This document shows positions 52,244 to 62,800 of a DNA stretch of 64,000 bases, one piece after another. Positions within the stretch are counted from its first letter, which is position 1; each line of letters starts with the position of its first letter. A program made the position numbers and the translations under genes. The stretch is from Flavobacterium daejeonense DSM 17708 (GTDB lineage: Bacteria; Bacteroidota; Bacteroidia; Flavobacteriales; Flavobacteriaceae): assembly GCF_000425425.1 (NCBI RefSeq), contig NZ_AUDK01000003.1, forward strand, positions 1-64,000, in the 5' to 3' direction. Under the pieces are notes generated by a model. That model did no database searches and was not told the origin of the DNA. It saw only the letters and a list, made by a program, of their open reading frames with translations.

Positions 52244-53524
52244 ATGCCAAAATATTTTCTTAGCCTGTTATTTGTATGTCTGACTTCAGTGATGTGGAGT
52301 CAATCGCAACAAGAAAAATTAGAACAACGCAAAGCTCAGATTCAACGAGAGATCAGAGACAATGAAAAGATGCTGAGAAGTGTCAAGTCAAAGGAAAAAT
52401 CGGCTATGAATGTTTTTTTGATTCAAAAAAACAAAATCAAGCTTAAAGAAAATTTGATTAATACTACCGAAAAACAAAAACGACTTTTAGCCGATGATAT
52501 GTATCGCAATCAGCTTAAAATTAATAAGCTGAACAGAGAATTGAAGGTGTTAAAAGAAGATTACGCTAAGAAAATTGTCAATTCATACAAAAGCCGTTCC
52601 GAGCAAAGCCGGGCGATGTTTATTCTTTCTTCGGAGAATTTTTTGCAGGCTTACAAACGCGTGCAATATTTAAAACAATATACCAGTTTCAGGAAATCGC
52701 AGGGAGAGGAAATCAATGCCAAATCGAAGGAGTTGGTTTCATATAATGAGAAATTAAATCTTCAAAAGATAGCCAAACAAAAATTAATTGCCGAAAACGA
52801 AAAGGAAAGACAATCGCTTTTAAAAGAAAAACAGGAGCAGGAGAAATTGGTGAATTCTATTAAAAAAGATAAAAACCGGATTGTTTCTGAAATTCGAAAA
52901 AAACAAAGGGAATCTAAAACCATCGATGCGCAAATTAATCGTTTGATTCGTGAAGCAATTGCAGAAGCTAACAGAAAAGCTGCCTTAGAACGTGCCAGAG
53001 CTGCTGCCGCTTCGGGAGACAAATCTTCTAAAGAGAGTGCCAAAGTAAACATTCCTAAAGCTTCGGTTTCTTCTTCCAGAATTGAATTGACTCCGGAAGA
53101 TAAATTAATAGCTGATAATTTTAGAGCTAACAGAGGAAAATTGCCCTGGCCGGTAGAAAGAGGATTTGTTTCCTTAGGTTACGGCGATCAGCCACATCCG
53201 ATTTACAATACCCTGGTAGTTCATAATAGTGGAGTGGAAATCACGACAACTGAAGGTGCTGGTGCCAGAGCAGTTTTTGGCGGAGAAGTAGCTAGTGTAA
53301 TGGTTTTATCTCCGGTAAATAAAGCCGTTATGATTCAGCACGGGGATTATTTTAGTATTTATCAAAACCTGAGTTCGGTTTCGGTGAGTAAAGGAGATAA
53401 AGTAAGTATTAAACAAAATTTAGGTCGTATTAGAACGAATGGGGATACAGGTAAAACAGTGATTAAGTTTTTAATTCTGCAAAATACAACTTATATGAAC
53501 CCACAGGGCTGGTTAGCCAACTAA
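52244..53524 (+). CDS. envC: Murein hydrolase activator EnvC / M23-family protein
   Basis: The 426-aa protein has a signal peptide (SLLFVCLTSVMWSQ), a long coiled coil (about residues 20-265, Lys/Glu-rich) and a C-terminal LytM (peptidase M23) domain (about 295-420) beginning GKLPWPVERGFVSLGYGDQ. A histidine remains (IQHGDYFSIY), but the zinc-ligand set HxxxD/HxH is incomplete, as in activator-type EnvC. Such proteins activate amidases at the division septum or cell wall. It ends at a strong terminator. Confidence 0.87.
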   Translation: MPKYFLSLLFVCLTSVMWSQSQQEKLEQRKAQIQREIRDNEKMLRSVKSKEKSAMNVFLIQKNKIKLKENLINTTEKQKRLLADDMYRNQLKINKLNRELKVLKEDYAKKIVNSYKSRSEQSRAMFILSSENFLQAYKRVQYLKQYTSFRKSQGEEINAKSKELVSYNEKLNLQKIAKQKLIAENEKERQSLLKEKQEQEKLVNSIKKDKNRIVSEIRKKQRESKTIDAQINRLIREAIAEANRKAALERARAAAASGDKSSKESAKVNIPKASVSSSRIELTPEDKLIADNFRANRGKLPWPVERGFVSLGYGDQPHPIYNTLVVHNSGVEITTTEGAGARAVFGGEVASVMVLSPVNKAVMIQHGDYFSIYQNLSSVSVSKGDKVSIKQNLGRIRTNGDTGKTVIKFLILQNTTYMNPQGWLAN

Positions 53525-53543
53525 GGTGAAATGAAATAAAAAC

Positions 53544-53576
53544 AAAAAGCGAATCGGATTTTCTGATTCGCTTTTT
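53544..53576. terminator. envC / deacetylase terminator
   Basis: AAAAAGCGAATC / GATTCGCTTTTT arms, A and T runs on both sides, between convergent genes. Confidence 0.85.
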
Positions 53577-53636
53577 TTTATGCGGAAGTTTTTTTTGTAA
53601 TTCTATTTCGTTATTTTCTTCAAAATCCGAAACAGT

Positions 53637-54503
53637 TTATTTTTGATTTTTAAAAGTCCCTTCGATGGATTGCATCATGCGTTCCGTCGTCCAGTTACCG
53701 GAAACAATCATCCGTCTTACGGTATATAACGGATCAATCGAATCTCTTTTGGTTGAAAGGATAAAAGCCATGTTATACCCGCTTTTTTTGATTTCAGGAA
53801 TAGCATTTTTATTCCATAAGCCAAAAGGATAGGCAAAATTAGTGATTGGTTTTCCGATGATTTTTTCGAGTTTGGCTTTTGGTTTTACTAATTGGGTGTT
53901 CCAGTCTTCACCCGAATATTTGGTAACCATATGATGATCCCAGGTGTGAGCGGCAATCGCATTTCCGGAATCGGATAGTTTTTTAATCTCAGCAGCGCTT
54001 AAATAATTCGGGCGGTTGATAGAAACCGTCATCACAAAGAAAACGCCTTTGAAGTTGTATTTTTTCATTTCGGCTGCGCCAATGCTGTATTGTTCGCCAC
54101 GGGTATCGTCAAAAGTAATCATCACCGGTTTGTCCGGTAAAGGTTTGTTGTGCAGCAGATAATCATATAATTGATCCGGTAAAATACTGTGGTAACCCGC
54201 ATCGAATAAGGCTTTCATCTGCTGGGCAAAAGCGGCCGGTTTTACGGTATAGGTTTTGGTCATTTCGCCGGCAGAAGCCGAAAAATCTTTGATGTTATGA
54301 TAGCACAAAATGGGCACTTCTTTACGGGCTAAAATAGCAGCCGCATCATTTGTAATTTCTTTTTGGGGTTCTTTCAAAATAGCAACAGTAACCTTTTCCT
54401 CTTCCGGAATTGCTGTTTTCATACTATCAGGAGTTGTTTTCTTTTGTTGGCAGCCAAGCATTAGAAATAAAGCCATAGCTCCGATGAATCCCTGTGTTTT
54501 CAT
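53637..54503 (-). CDS. Polysaccharide deacetylase (NodB-type) lipoprotein
   Basis: The 288-aa protein has a lipobox MLGC (Cys 18). The NodB core carries VPILCYHNIKDF (about residues 70-80), MITFDDTRGEQYSIGA with the metal-site Asp-Asp, AAHTWDHHMV with the second histidine motif, and FAYPFGLWNKNAI. It removes N- or O-acetyl groups from cell-surface polysaccharides. The 342-aa lipoprotein gene ends 17 bp upstream of its start codon, suggesting one operon of envelope proteins. Confidence 0.9.
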   Translation of the reverse strand: MKTQGFIGAMALFLMLGCQQKKTTPDSMKTAIPEEEKVTVAILKEPQKEITNDAAAILARKEVPILCYHNIKDFSASAGEMTKTYTVKPAAFAQQMKALFDAGYHSILPDQLYDYLLHNKPLPDKPVMITFDDTRGEQYSIGAAEMKKYNFKGVFFVMTVSINRPNYLSAAEIKKLSDSGNAIAAHTWDHHMVTKYSGEDWNTQLVKPKAKLEKIIGKPITNFAYPFGLWNKNAIPEIKKSGYNMAFILSTKRDSIDPLYTVRRMIVSGNWTTERMMQSIEGTFKNQK

Positions 54504-54520
54504 TTGAAATTAACTGTAAA

Positions 54521-55549
54521 TTATTGGTATTGAATGTAAATTGGTTTTGGTGAAAACTGTAATAATTGTTCCGGAGTGTATATTTTCCAGTCGTTCCAGT
54601 TGTCGTTTTTGTAAAACAATTTAAATCCGGTAAACTGAACCGGCTCTCTGTAAATGTATCTTAAATAAGTAGAACGTTTTAAAACCTGACTGCCAAAACC
54701 GTCCATGTCCATCACAATTTGGACTTCCGGAACAGTTTTAATGGCTTTGTAATTAGTAACCATTCCTTGTGTAAAGCGGTGTACGACTAAAACTTTTGGG
54801 GCCAGTTTCTTTTCGCGAACAATTTTTGCCAAAATAGCAATCGCATCATTGATATCATCGGCTGACATGGTGCCGATTTTTTTACCCGGAGTATGACCCG
54901 TTTTCATCGAAAATTCAGGGTCAATCCCTAAATGCACATTCGGCAAAGCCAGATAATCTGTCAGTTGGCTTACTTCTTCTTTAACCGTGCTGTGTCCTAT
55001 CTGAACGTCTAAAAATACCAGCGCATTAATTGGTTTTGCCCAATTCAAAAGCGTGTCAATTTGTTTGAACGGCATGCGCATATTGTAACGATTGGCAGCA
55101 CCCGGAGCTCCCTGAGCCGAAACCGCGATGTAGTGAAAAGCAGGAATCGTATTTACGGTAGAATCGGCGGCTTTCCATCGGGCTACTTCGGCTTGTAATT
55201 TTTCAATCATTTCATCTTTTGGATATTCGCCTAAAACGCCCATTCGTTTCGAATATAAATTGCCGTAATAAGCAATGATTCGGTTGTAAGGCAACAATGC
55301 TCCCGGTAATGGATAAGGAGCTTTTACCGGCCATCTTCCGGTGGTGTCTTTGTTAGCCAAGGCCTGCATTCGTTTATTGTAATCTATCGTATCAAGACTT
55401 AAAACTGTTTCTTTCTTAACACTGTCTTTTTTTACAATAATACTGTCCTGAACAATGTCTTCTTTCGTATTGGATTTTTTTTGATTGCAATTGGTAAAAA
55501 GGAAAAACAGGCAAGGGAAAATCAGAATAGCCGGAGTATATTTTTTCAT
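54521..55549 (-). CDS. Lipoprotein, probable TIM-barrel fold, unknown function
   Basis: The 342-aa protein has a lipobox LFTNC (Cys 21) and a Lys/Asp-rich linker. The globular part starts at YNRIIAYYGNLYS (about 89-101) and contains ALVFLDVQIGHS, NVHLGIDPEFSMKTG and HRFTQGMVTNY. Strand-helix alternation and acidic residues after strands suggest a glycosidase-like TIM barrel, but no known family is recognised. It is cotranscribed with the polysaccharide deacetylase, so a role in surface-glycan processing is plausible. Confidence 0.55.
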   Translation of the reverse strand: MKKYTPAILIFPCLFFLFTNCNQKKSNTKEDIVQDSIIVKKDSVKKETVLSLDTIDYNKRMQALANKDTTGRWPVKAPYPLPGALLPYNRIIAYYGNLYSKRMGVLGEYPKDEMIEKLQAEVARWKAADSTVNTIPAFHYIAVSAQGAPGAANRYNMRMPFKQIDTLLNWAKPINALVFLDVQIGHSTVKEEVSQLTDYLALPNVHLGIDPEFSMKTGHTPGKKIGTMSADDINDAIAILAKIVREKKLAPKVLVVHRFTQGMVTNYKAIKTVPEVQIVMDMDGFGSQVLKRSTYLRYIYREPVQFTGFKLFYKNDNWNDWKIYTPEQLLQFSPKPIYIQYQ

Positions 55550-55793
55550 AAAAAAGAAAGTGTTAGTATTTAGGACAAATGTAAGTTTTTAAGTAACGAC
55601 TTCTTCATTTAATTCGTATGCTGTGGGAGAAAAAAATAATATTTTAATAACCCGGATTAATTTTATGAAACAAAAAATACGTTAAGTTTTTTCTTTAAAA
55701 GACTTTATTTTTAGAGTTTTTAAAACGAAATGTGTTAACTAGTTGATTTTTTTCAAAAATAATTGTTTTATCTTTATGTAAAAGGATGAAACT

Positions 55794-57401
55794 ATGAGGA
55801 AAATTACTTTGTTCATTATAATTCTTTTAACTGGTTTTTCATTCCAATCTTTTTCTGTTAATCTGAAAAAGACTAGTAATAATATTGCTGTTAGTGTTGC
55901 TTCATCTCCCCAAAAACAGCAAGAGTCTAATTCGACAGTTGTTATCAATAAACAACTTCTAAAAGGTTTTTTTAAAAAGTATGTCAATTTACAGCCTTAT
56001 CAGTCGAAGGTGACAACTTTGTATGAAAACAGACAATTCCATTCTATTTGGTTTGCTGCTGATTGCCAGTTGGTGCCACTTGCTTTGCAATTGTATGCCA
56101 AAACCAATTTGTTAGCCGAAGAAGCTGTCGTAGACTGTTTCGATTATCAGGATATTATTGATAGAATTTTTGATTCAAATTCCACTTTGCCTTTGCTTTC
56201 TTATAATGAAACTGAAATCATGCTTTCTGTTTTGCATGTGTATTATGTACAAAATGTCTTTGATGATTTTGATAGGATTCAGTTGCAAAAAATGGGATGG
56301 TTTTTACAGGGAAAAGAACTGAATTATAATGAATTTCTGGATGCGTTATTGAAGAATCCCAAGTTGTTGGATTATGCCGAAAAATATCAATTTGCCCAAT
56401 ATTACAAATTGCGTTCGGCCTTAAAAAAATACCGTGAAATAGAAAAAAACGGAGAGTGGAATACGATTGAATACGATTCGACGATACAAAATTACAAACC
56501 CTACGACAGTTGCAAAACGATAAGCCAAATCCGGCATCGGCTGTATATTTTAGGCGATTTGAAAGAAGATTCTAAAAGTGAACTATATGACCACGGTTTA
56601 ATGAATGCGGTTTTGCGTTATAAAAAACGAATGGGTTATTATCCTAATTATTTTATAACTCCTCAGCAAATTAAACAAATGAATTTACCTATTCAGGATT
56701 ATATTCAAAAAATAGCGTTGAACATGGAACGCTGTCGATGGGTTGATCCGGAATTGACCAATAGCCGTGAATATCTGATGGTAAATATTCCTGCTTTTGA
56801 ATTGTATTATATTAAAAATGCTCAGGAAATTTTAAGGTCTAAAGTGGTCGTGGGACAGGATTTGATGCAAACGGTTATTTTCAGTCGTTGTGTCAATGCC
56901 ATCGTGTTTAGTCCGTATTGGTATGTGCCTGAAAGTATTATCGAAAATGAAATTATGGCGGCTATGAAGAAGGATAAAAATTATCTCGAAGCGCATGAAA
57001 TGGAATGGAATAACGGCAATATCCGTCAAAAACCCGGCCCTAAAAACGCGATGGGTTTAGTGAAATTTGTTTTCCCAAATCCGGAAGATATTTATTTGCA
57101 CGATACGCCTTCCAAAGTATTGTTTGGCTTGGAATATCGGGCGTACAGCCACGGATGTATCAATTTAGAGAAATCACGGGAATTAGCGCATCTAATCCTG
57201 AAAGACAATCCCGACTGGCCGGCTGCCTGTGTGGATGAAGCCATGCAGGGTGATACCGAAATATATTATCCCTTAGCCAACGAAATCCCAATCCACATGG
57301 GTTATTTTACAGCCTGGGTAGATGATTATGGCGTGCTTCATTTTTACGATGATGTGTACAGCAAAGATGCTCAATTAAAAGCCTTGTTATTTCAGGAATA
57401 A
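55794..57401 (+). CDS. L,D-transpeptidase (YkuD/YcbB type)
   Basis: The 535-aa protein has a signal peptide (MRKITLFIIILLTGFSFQSFS), an N-terminal helical region, a peptidoglycan-binding-like segment (about 240-300), and a C-terminal YkuD domain. The catalytic motif SHGCINLEKSRELA places Cys at about residue 455 and His at 453. The family cross-links peptidoglycan by 3-3 bridges. It is monocistronic and ends before a palindrome. Confidence 0.92.
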   Translation: MRKITLFIIILLTGFSFQSFSVNLKKTSNNIAVSVASSPQKQQESNSTVVINKQLLKGFFKKYVNLQPYQSKVTTLYENRQFHSIWFAADCQLVPLALQLYAKTNLLAEEAVVDCFDYQDIIDRIFDSNSTLPLLSYNETEIMLSVLHVYYVQNVFDDFDRIQLQKMGWFLQGKELNYNEFLDALLKNPKLLDYAEKYQFAQYYKLRSALKKYREIEKNGEWNTIEYDSTIQNYKPYDSCKTISQIRHRLYILGDLKEDSKSELYDHGLMNAVLRYKKRMGYYPNYFITPQQIKQMNLPIQDYIQKIALNMERCRWVDPELTNSREYLMVNIPAFELYYIKNAQEILRSKVVVGQDLMQTVIFSRCVNAIVFSPYWYVPESIIENEIMAAMKKDKNYLEAHEMEWNNGNIRQKPGPKNAMGLVKFVFPNPEDIYLHDTPSKVLFGLEYRAYSHGCINLEKSRELAHLILKDNPDWPAACVDEAMQGDTEIYYPLANEIPIHMGYFTAWVDDYGVLHFYDDVYSKDAQLKALLFQE

Positions 57402-57443
57402 CTTTTTAATGTAACTATTTGGATGCTGATTCAAAAGAATAAA

Positions 57444-57493
57444 CCATTAAGGGATTTAAGCGCAACACTTAATGAATCTTAATTTCTTAATGG
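57444..57493. repeat. Intergenic palindrome, CCATTAAG family, copy C
   Basis: CCATTAAGGGATTTAAG (57444-57460) and CTTAATTTCTTAATGG (57478-57493): the right arm is identical to copy B, the left arm slightly diverged. It lies between convergent genes. Confidence 0.85.
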
Positions 57494-57525
57494 TTTAAAA
57501 AAGAATGTTTTTTATAATTTATACG

Positions 57526-57990
57526 TTAAGGTTTGATAGCAGCTACTTCCTTAGCCGTAACCATTTTTTTAGTTTTATTACTCCAGGAATTCATTACGTA
57601 ATTCATTACATCGGCAATTTCTTCATTGCTTAAACCCGGTGAAGGCATCATGTTGTTGAATTTTTTTCCATTAACCACAATTTCTCCTTTCTGTCCGTAT
57701 TTAACCGCATGAATACTCTCGGTTCTTTTCTTTTTCAGCCAGTCGGAACCGTCCAAAGGCGGAAAAGTCGTTCCGTTTCCTTTTCCGTTGGCCATGTGGC
57801 ATTGAATGCACAATTCGGTATACAGTTCTTTTCCGTTGGCGATGCTTTTTTGTAAAGGCGTTGGCTGTTGCGGTTCGGTTATAGCAATGTAATTTGTTTT
57901 TGTATTTGAAGTGATAGTTGTTGAGTTTGAAAAGTAGTAACTACTCAAAAGGATTAGGCTTAGACCAATATTTATTTTAGTAAATAGCAT
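57526..57990 (-). CDS. Class I cytochrome c
   Basis: The 154-aa protein has an N-terminal export signal (about residues 1-22), a spacer, then the heme motif ELCIQCHMANGKG (Cys 61, Cys 64, His 65). MMPSPGLSNEEIADVMNYV carries the axial methionine. It should be a periplasmic electron carrier. The PQQ-type sugar dehydrogenase encoded upstream could donate electrons to it; the two are 158 bp apart on the same strand. Confidence 0.9.
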   Translation of the reverse strand: MLFTKINIGLSLILLSSYYFSNSTTITSNTKTNYIAITEPQQPTPLQKSIANGKELYTELCIQCHMANGKGNGTTFPPLDGSDWLKKKRTESIHAVKYGQKGEIVVNGKKFNNMMPSPGLSNEEIADVMNYVMNSWSNKTKKMVTAKEVAAIKP

Positions 57991-58038
57991 TTTAATTTGA
58001 TTAGGTTTAATTTATTGAAGCGCTGTTTTCTTTTTTTA

Positions 58039-58108
58039 CCGCAGATTGCTATGCCTGTTCGCTTACGCTCGAGTCACAGATTTTTTATACTAATCTGCGA
58101 ATCTGCGG
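58039..58108. repeat. CCGCAGAT-stem intergenic repeat
   Basis: Outer stem CCGCAGAT (58039-58046) / ATCTGCGG (58101-58108) with an internal AATCTGCGAATCTGCGG duplication. The type is familiar as a dispersed flavobacterial repeat, but only one copy is in this window. Confidence 0.6.
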
Positions 58109-58148
58109 TTATTTTTTAAATAGCTGGTAAACGCTAAGCTACGGTAAT

Positions 58149-59279
58149 TTAGTTGGGTATAATTTTTAAAATTCCTTTGCCTTCCACACCAATGTAAATA
58201 TAGCCATCAGGCCCCTGAACCACATTGCGCAAACGCCCCATTCCGGAGGCTAATTTTTGTCTTTCAGTGACTTTATTTCCGTCCAGTTTTACCAATTCTA
58301 AATACTGAAATTTGAGTGAACCTACCAATAAATCGCCTTTCCAATCCGGATATTTGTCACTGCTTACAAAAGCCATTCCGCTGGGAGCAATAGAAGGCGC
58401 CCAGTAATAAACCGGTTGTTCCATGCCCGGACGCTGCGTTTCATTGGTAATGATACTGTTGTCATAATTGATGCCGTAAGTGATGATGGGCCAGCCGTAA
58501 TTAGCGCCTTTTTTAATAATGTTAATTTCGTCACCACCCTGAGGCCCGTGTTCGTGTTCCCAAATAGCTCCTGTAAATGGGTTTTTAATCAGTCCCTGCG
58601 GATTGCGGTGTCCGTAGCTGTATACCGCTTCTTTGGCATTAGCCTGACCCACAAACGGATTGTCTTTTGGCACCGTTCCGTCATCATTCAGGCGGTAAAT
58701 CTTACCTCCGTCACGACTAAGATCCTGCGGATTTTCATCTTCAAAACCGCGACTGCCAATAGAGAAAAATAAATAGCCCTCCTTGTCAAAAGTAATTCGG
58801 GAACCAAAATGGATGGATCTTTTCGAGTTAGGTGTCGCTTTGTAAATCTTTTCAATGTGCGTTAAGCTTTCCTTTTCCAGTTTGGCTCTTATAATTTCGG
58901 TGTTGGCACCGCCGGCTTCTCCTTCGCCTTCCAGTGAAGCATAGGAAATATAAATCCAGCCGTTTTTAGCATAATCCGGATGCAGTTGAATATCCATCAA
59001 ACCAGCCTGACCACGGGTATAAACTGCCGGAACATTTTGCACTTCGGTTTTTACACCATTGCTAACATGATATAAAATCCCTGATTTCTCTGTAACCAGC
59101 ATCGAACCATCGGTTAAAAAAGTCATACCCCAGGGATTGTTAATCCCATCGACAACGGTTTCTAAAGTATAGTTTTTGGCATCCTCCTGAAGTGGAATCG
59201 CATCATTAGGTTTCAATTGCGCCTGACAACTCAGGATAATTAAAGAGAATAAGAATAACAAATAGCTTTTCATAATCAA
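58149..59279 (-). CDS. PQQ-dependent sugar dehydrogenase (GSDH-like)
   Basis: The 376-aa protein has a signal peptide with lipobox LSC (Cys 18) and a six-bladed propeller. Characteristic strings are NNPWGMTFLTDGSMLVTEKSG (about 46-66), YSYGHRNPQG, IWEHEHGPQGGDEIN (about 241-255) and a closing GPDGYIYIGVEGKG. It matches soluble glucose/aldose dehydrogenases that oxidise sugars and pass electrons to a cytochrome. It is next to a cytochrome c gene on the same strand. PQQ synthesis genes are not in the window. Confidence 0.9.
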   Translation of the reverse strand: MIMKSYLLFLFSLIILSCQAQLKPNDAIPLQEDAKNYTLETVVDGINNPWGMTFLTDGSMLVTEKSGILYHVSNGVKTEVQNVPAVYTRGQAGLMDIQLHPDYAKNGWIYISYASLEGEGEAGGANTEIIRAKLEKESLTHIEKIYKATPNSKRSIHFGSRITFDKEGYLFFSIGSRGFEDENPQDLSRDGGKIYRLNDDGTVPKDNPFVGQANAKEAVYSYGHRNPQGLIKNPFTGAIWEHEHGPQGGDEINIIKKGANYGWPIITYGINYDNSIITNETQRPGMEQPVYYWAPSIAPSGMAFVSSDKYPDWKGDLLVGSLKFQYLELVKLDGNKVTERQKLASGMGRLRNVVQGPDGYIYIGVEGKGILKIIPN

Positions 59280-59439
59280 ATAATTAAACTTTTTTAAAGG
59301 TAGGGAAAAAGTTTGAGAAGTGTGTCGTTAAGATTATGAAGCCTTTTTATGACGAAAATTAAAAAAGCTTAAAATTTATTTTTAACAAGTAATCGTTTAT
59401 TTTAAAATTAAATTTTAAGTTTATAGAAAAAATGAATTT

Positions 59440-59826
59440 ATGATTAATGTTACTTGTGCTATAATTTTTATAGAAGAAAAAATCCTAGTAACTCAAAGAA
59501 GTGAAGATATGAAATTGCCTTTAAAATGGGAATTTCCAGGAGGAAAAGTTGAGGGAAATGAAAATGAAATAAAATGTATTAAAAGAGAAATAAAAGAAGA
59601 AATAAATATTGAAATTGATGTTTTTAAAAGACTTTCAAATAGTATTTATGACTATGGAACTTTAAAAATAAATTTAATTCCCTTTTTAGCAAATTATATT
59701 TCAGGAGACATAGTTTTATCAGAACACAAAGATTTTAAGTTATTAGATAAATCGGAATTATTGAATTTAGATTGGGCAGAGGCTGATTTACCAATTGTTG
59801 AAGAATTTTTAAAACTTGAATTATGA
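59440..59826 (+). CDS. Nudix hydrolase (8-oxo-dGTP diphosphatase type)
   Basis: The 128-aa MutT-like protein opens VTCAIIFIEEKILVTQR. Its intact Nudix box runs from GGKVEGNENEIKCIKREIKE (about 35-54) into EINIEI, with the REx2EE metal-binding core. It lacks a signal peptide and is AT-rich like the next gene. Its stop overlaps the next gene's start (ATGA), so it is translationally coupled to the helicase. This family is often annotated (deoxy)nucleoside triphosphate pyrophosphohydrolase beside DUF3427 helicases. Confidence 0.92.
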   Translation: MINVTCAIIFIEEKILVTQRSEDMKLPLKWEFPGGKVEGNENEIKCIKREIKEEINIEIDVFKRLSNSIYDYGTLKINLIPFLANYISGDIVLSEHKDFKLLDKSELLNLDWAEADLPIVEEFLKLEL

Positions 59827-62800
59827 ATCAAGGACTGTATGAAGAATTAGTAACTAAGCTAATCAATTATAAAATAAATGAACTTGATAAGGATACATTT
59901 CAAATTAAGAAAACTACAATTGATAAAGCGGAAGCATCTCAATTATTGTCTCAGCATATTGGTAAAGTAATTAAATATGCTTTAGAGAATTTGCCAAAAG
60001 GAAAAGAAATTGATCTTATAGATAATCAAATAAAAGTTTCAAATAAAATTATTCAATTTTTAAAAGATGAACTGAATAATGAAGATTTTGAAGATGATTT
60101 AATTGATTCAGAAGGGAGAATCTTAAAAGCTGTTTTTACAAAAATTGACTCACATTTTAACGATTTAGATTTACACTTAAAAGAGATTACGCCTTATACA
60201 AGATTAATTCATAGTGAACTTTTTACAGGTGGAAACTCAGGTACAACTTTAGAAAGTGAATTACGAAAAGAAATATTGTCATCAGATAAAATTGATTTAT
60301 TGGTTTCTTTCATAAAATGGAAAGGAATTAGAATTCTTGAACGCGAATTGAGAGAATTCACAGAAAGAGGAGGGAAATTAAGAGTAATTACGACTACATA
60401 TATTGGTGCAACAGATTCAAAAGCAGTTGAGTTTTTAGCTTCTTTAAAAAACACCGAAGTAAAAGTTTCGTATAATACTGGTAATGAAAGATTGCATGCA
60501 AAAGCTTATTTATTTCAAAGAAATACTGGTTTTCATACAGGTTATATTGGCTCTTCTAATTTTTCTCGTTCAGCATTAACAGATGGATTAGAGTGGAATT
60601 TAAAAATAACAACTAAAGAAGTTGGACATATTATTGATAAATTCAAGAAAACATTTGAATCGTATTGGCAAAATCCAGAGTTTGAATTATATGATAGAAA
60701 TATTCATTCTGTTAAATTGGTAGATGCCCTTAAACAAGGAAAATTTTCAAAAGAATATATTTTTATAACATCTTATTTTGATATAAAACCTTTTCATTAT
60801 CAAAGTGAAATACTTGAAAAATTAGAAGTTGAAAGATCAGTTCACGATAGATTTAAAAACCTTTTAGTTGCCGCTACAGGAACAGGAAAAACAGTTATTT
60901 CAGCATTTGATTATAAAAACTTTAAGAACAATAATCCATCTTCTAAGTTGCTTTTTGTATCTCATAGAAAAGAAATTTTAGAACAAGCAAGAGCAACTTT
61001 TCGAGGTATTTTAAAAGATAATAACTTTGGGGATTTATGGGTTGATGGTATTGAACCAAATTCTAATGAATATGTTTTTGCTTCGGTTCAAACTTTAAAT
61101 AATAGACTTAAAGGAATTAAACTTTCTTCTGAATATTATGACTTTATTATTATTGATGAAGTGCATCATATTGAAGCTAAAACTTATAGACCAATCATAG
61201 ATTATTTCAATCCTAAAATATTATTAGGATTAACTGCCACGCCAGAAAGAATGGACGGTGCTGATATATTAAAAGATTTTTGTAATCGTATTGCTGCTGA
61301 AATTAGGCTCCCAGAGGCATTAAACAAGAAATTATTAAGTCCTTTTCAGTATTTTGGAATAACAGATAGCATTGATTTAACCAATGTAAAATGGGAGAAA
61401 GGTAAATATGTGGCAAGTGAATTGACAAGTTTGTATACCAAAAATAATATTCGTGTAGGACAAATAATCGACAATCTTAAAAAGTACACAAATGATATAA
61501 ACGATGTTCAAGCTATTGGTTTTTGTGTGACTGTTGAACATGCTGTTTTTATGACTGAAAAATTCAATTTAGCTGGTTTAAAAGCAGAATATTTAACTGC
61601 AAAAAATTCTAGTGAACGAAATAGAATTAGAGAGCAATTCAAGAAAAAATCATTCAATTATTTATTTGTAGTTGATATTTTTAATGAAGGAGTAGATATT
61701 CCAGAAATTGATACAGTTTTGTTTTTGAGACCAACAGAAAGTTTAACAGTTTTTCTTCAACAATTAGGGCGCGGCCTGCGTTTGGCTGAAGGAAAAGATT
61801 GCTTAACAGTTTTGGATTTTGTTGCAAATGCAAGGCCTGAATATGATTTTGAAAATAAGTTTAGAGCTTTAATTGGAAAAACAACTACTTCAGTTCGAAA
61901 AGAAATCGAAGATGATTTTCCTCATTTACCATTAGGCTGTTCTATTGTTTTAGAGAAAAAAGCAAAAGAAACCATACTTGAAAACATCAAAAAAGCTACA
62001 TCGTTAAATGTGAATCAGTTAATTAACAAGATTAGAAATTTTCAACATCAAACTACATTATCATTAAGCTTAGAAAATTTTATGGCGCTAAATCATATTT
62101 CAATTGAAATGATTTATTCAAAAAAAGAAACTTGGTCAAGATTGTGTCAAAAAGCAGGAGTGATAGGAGATTTTGATAATACTAACGAAAAACAAATTTA
62201 CTCTGCAATAAGTAATAAATGGTTATCTACCAATTCTACCAGTTATTTTCAATTCATTTTAAAGATTGCAAAACAAGGTTTCAATATAAGCATTAATGAT
62301 TTTAACGAAAATCAAAAAACTATGTTGCTGATGTTGCATTATGATGTATGGCAAAACGCAGGTGGATTTGAAAATTTAGAAGAAAGTATTAGACAATTAG
62401 GTAAAAACAAAGTTCTTGTTAATGAGATTATTGAGGTTTTGGAAATATTAATTGATAAAATTGACTTCAAAGAAATAGAAATAGAATTGCCATATAATCA
62501 GCCTTTAAAGTTGCATGCTAGATATACAAGAGACCAAATCTTATCAGCTTTTAGATTAAGTACATTTGATAGAAAGTCACCAAGTAGAGAAGGTGTTGCA
62601 GAGAATATAGATTTAAATACAGAATTGCTTTTTATCAATTTGATTAAATCAGAAGAAAATTTTTCTCCAACTACAATGTATGATGATTATGCAATTAGCG
62701 AAACTTTATTCCATTGGCAAAGTCAAAATTCATCAAGACCAAATATTGGCAAAGGATTATCTTATGTTAAACATCAAGAAAATAACAAGAAGATTTTGCT

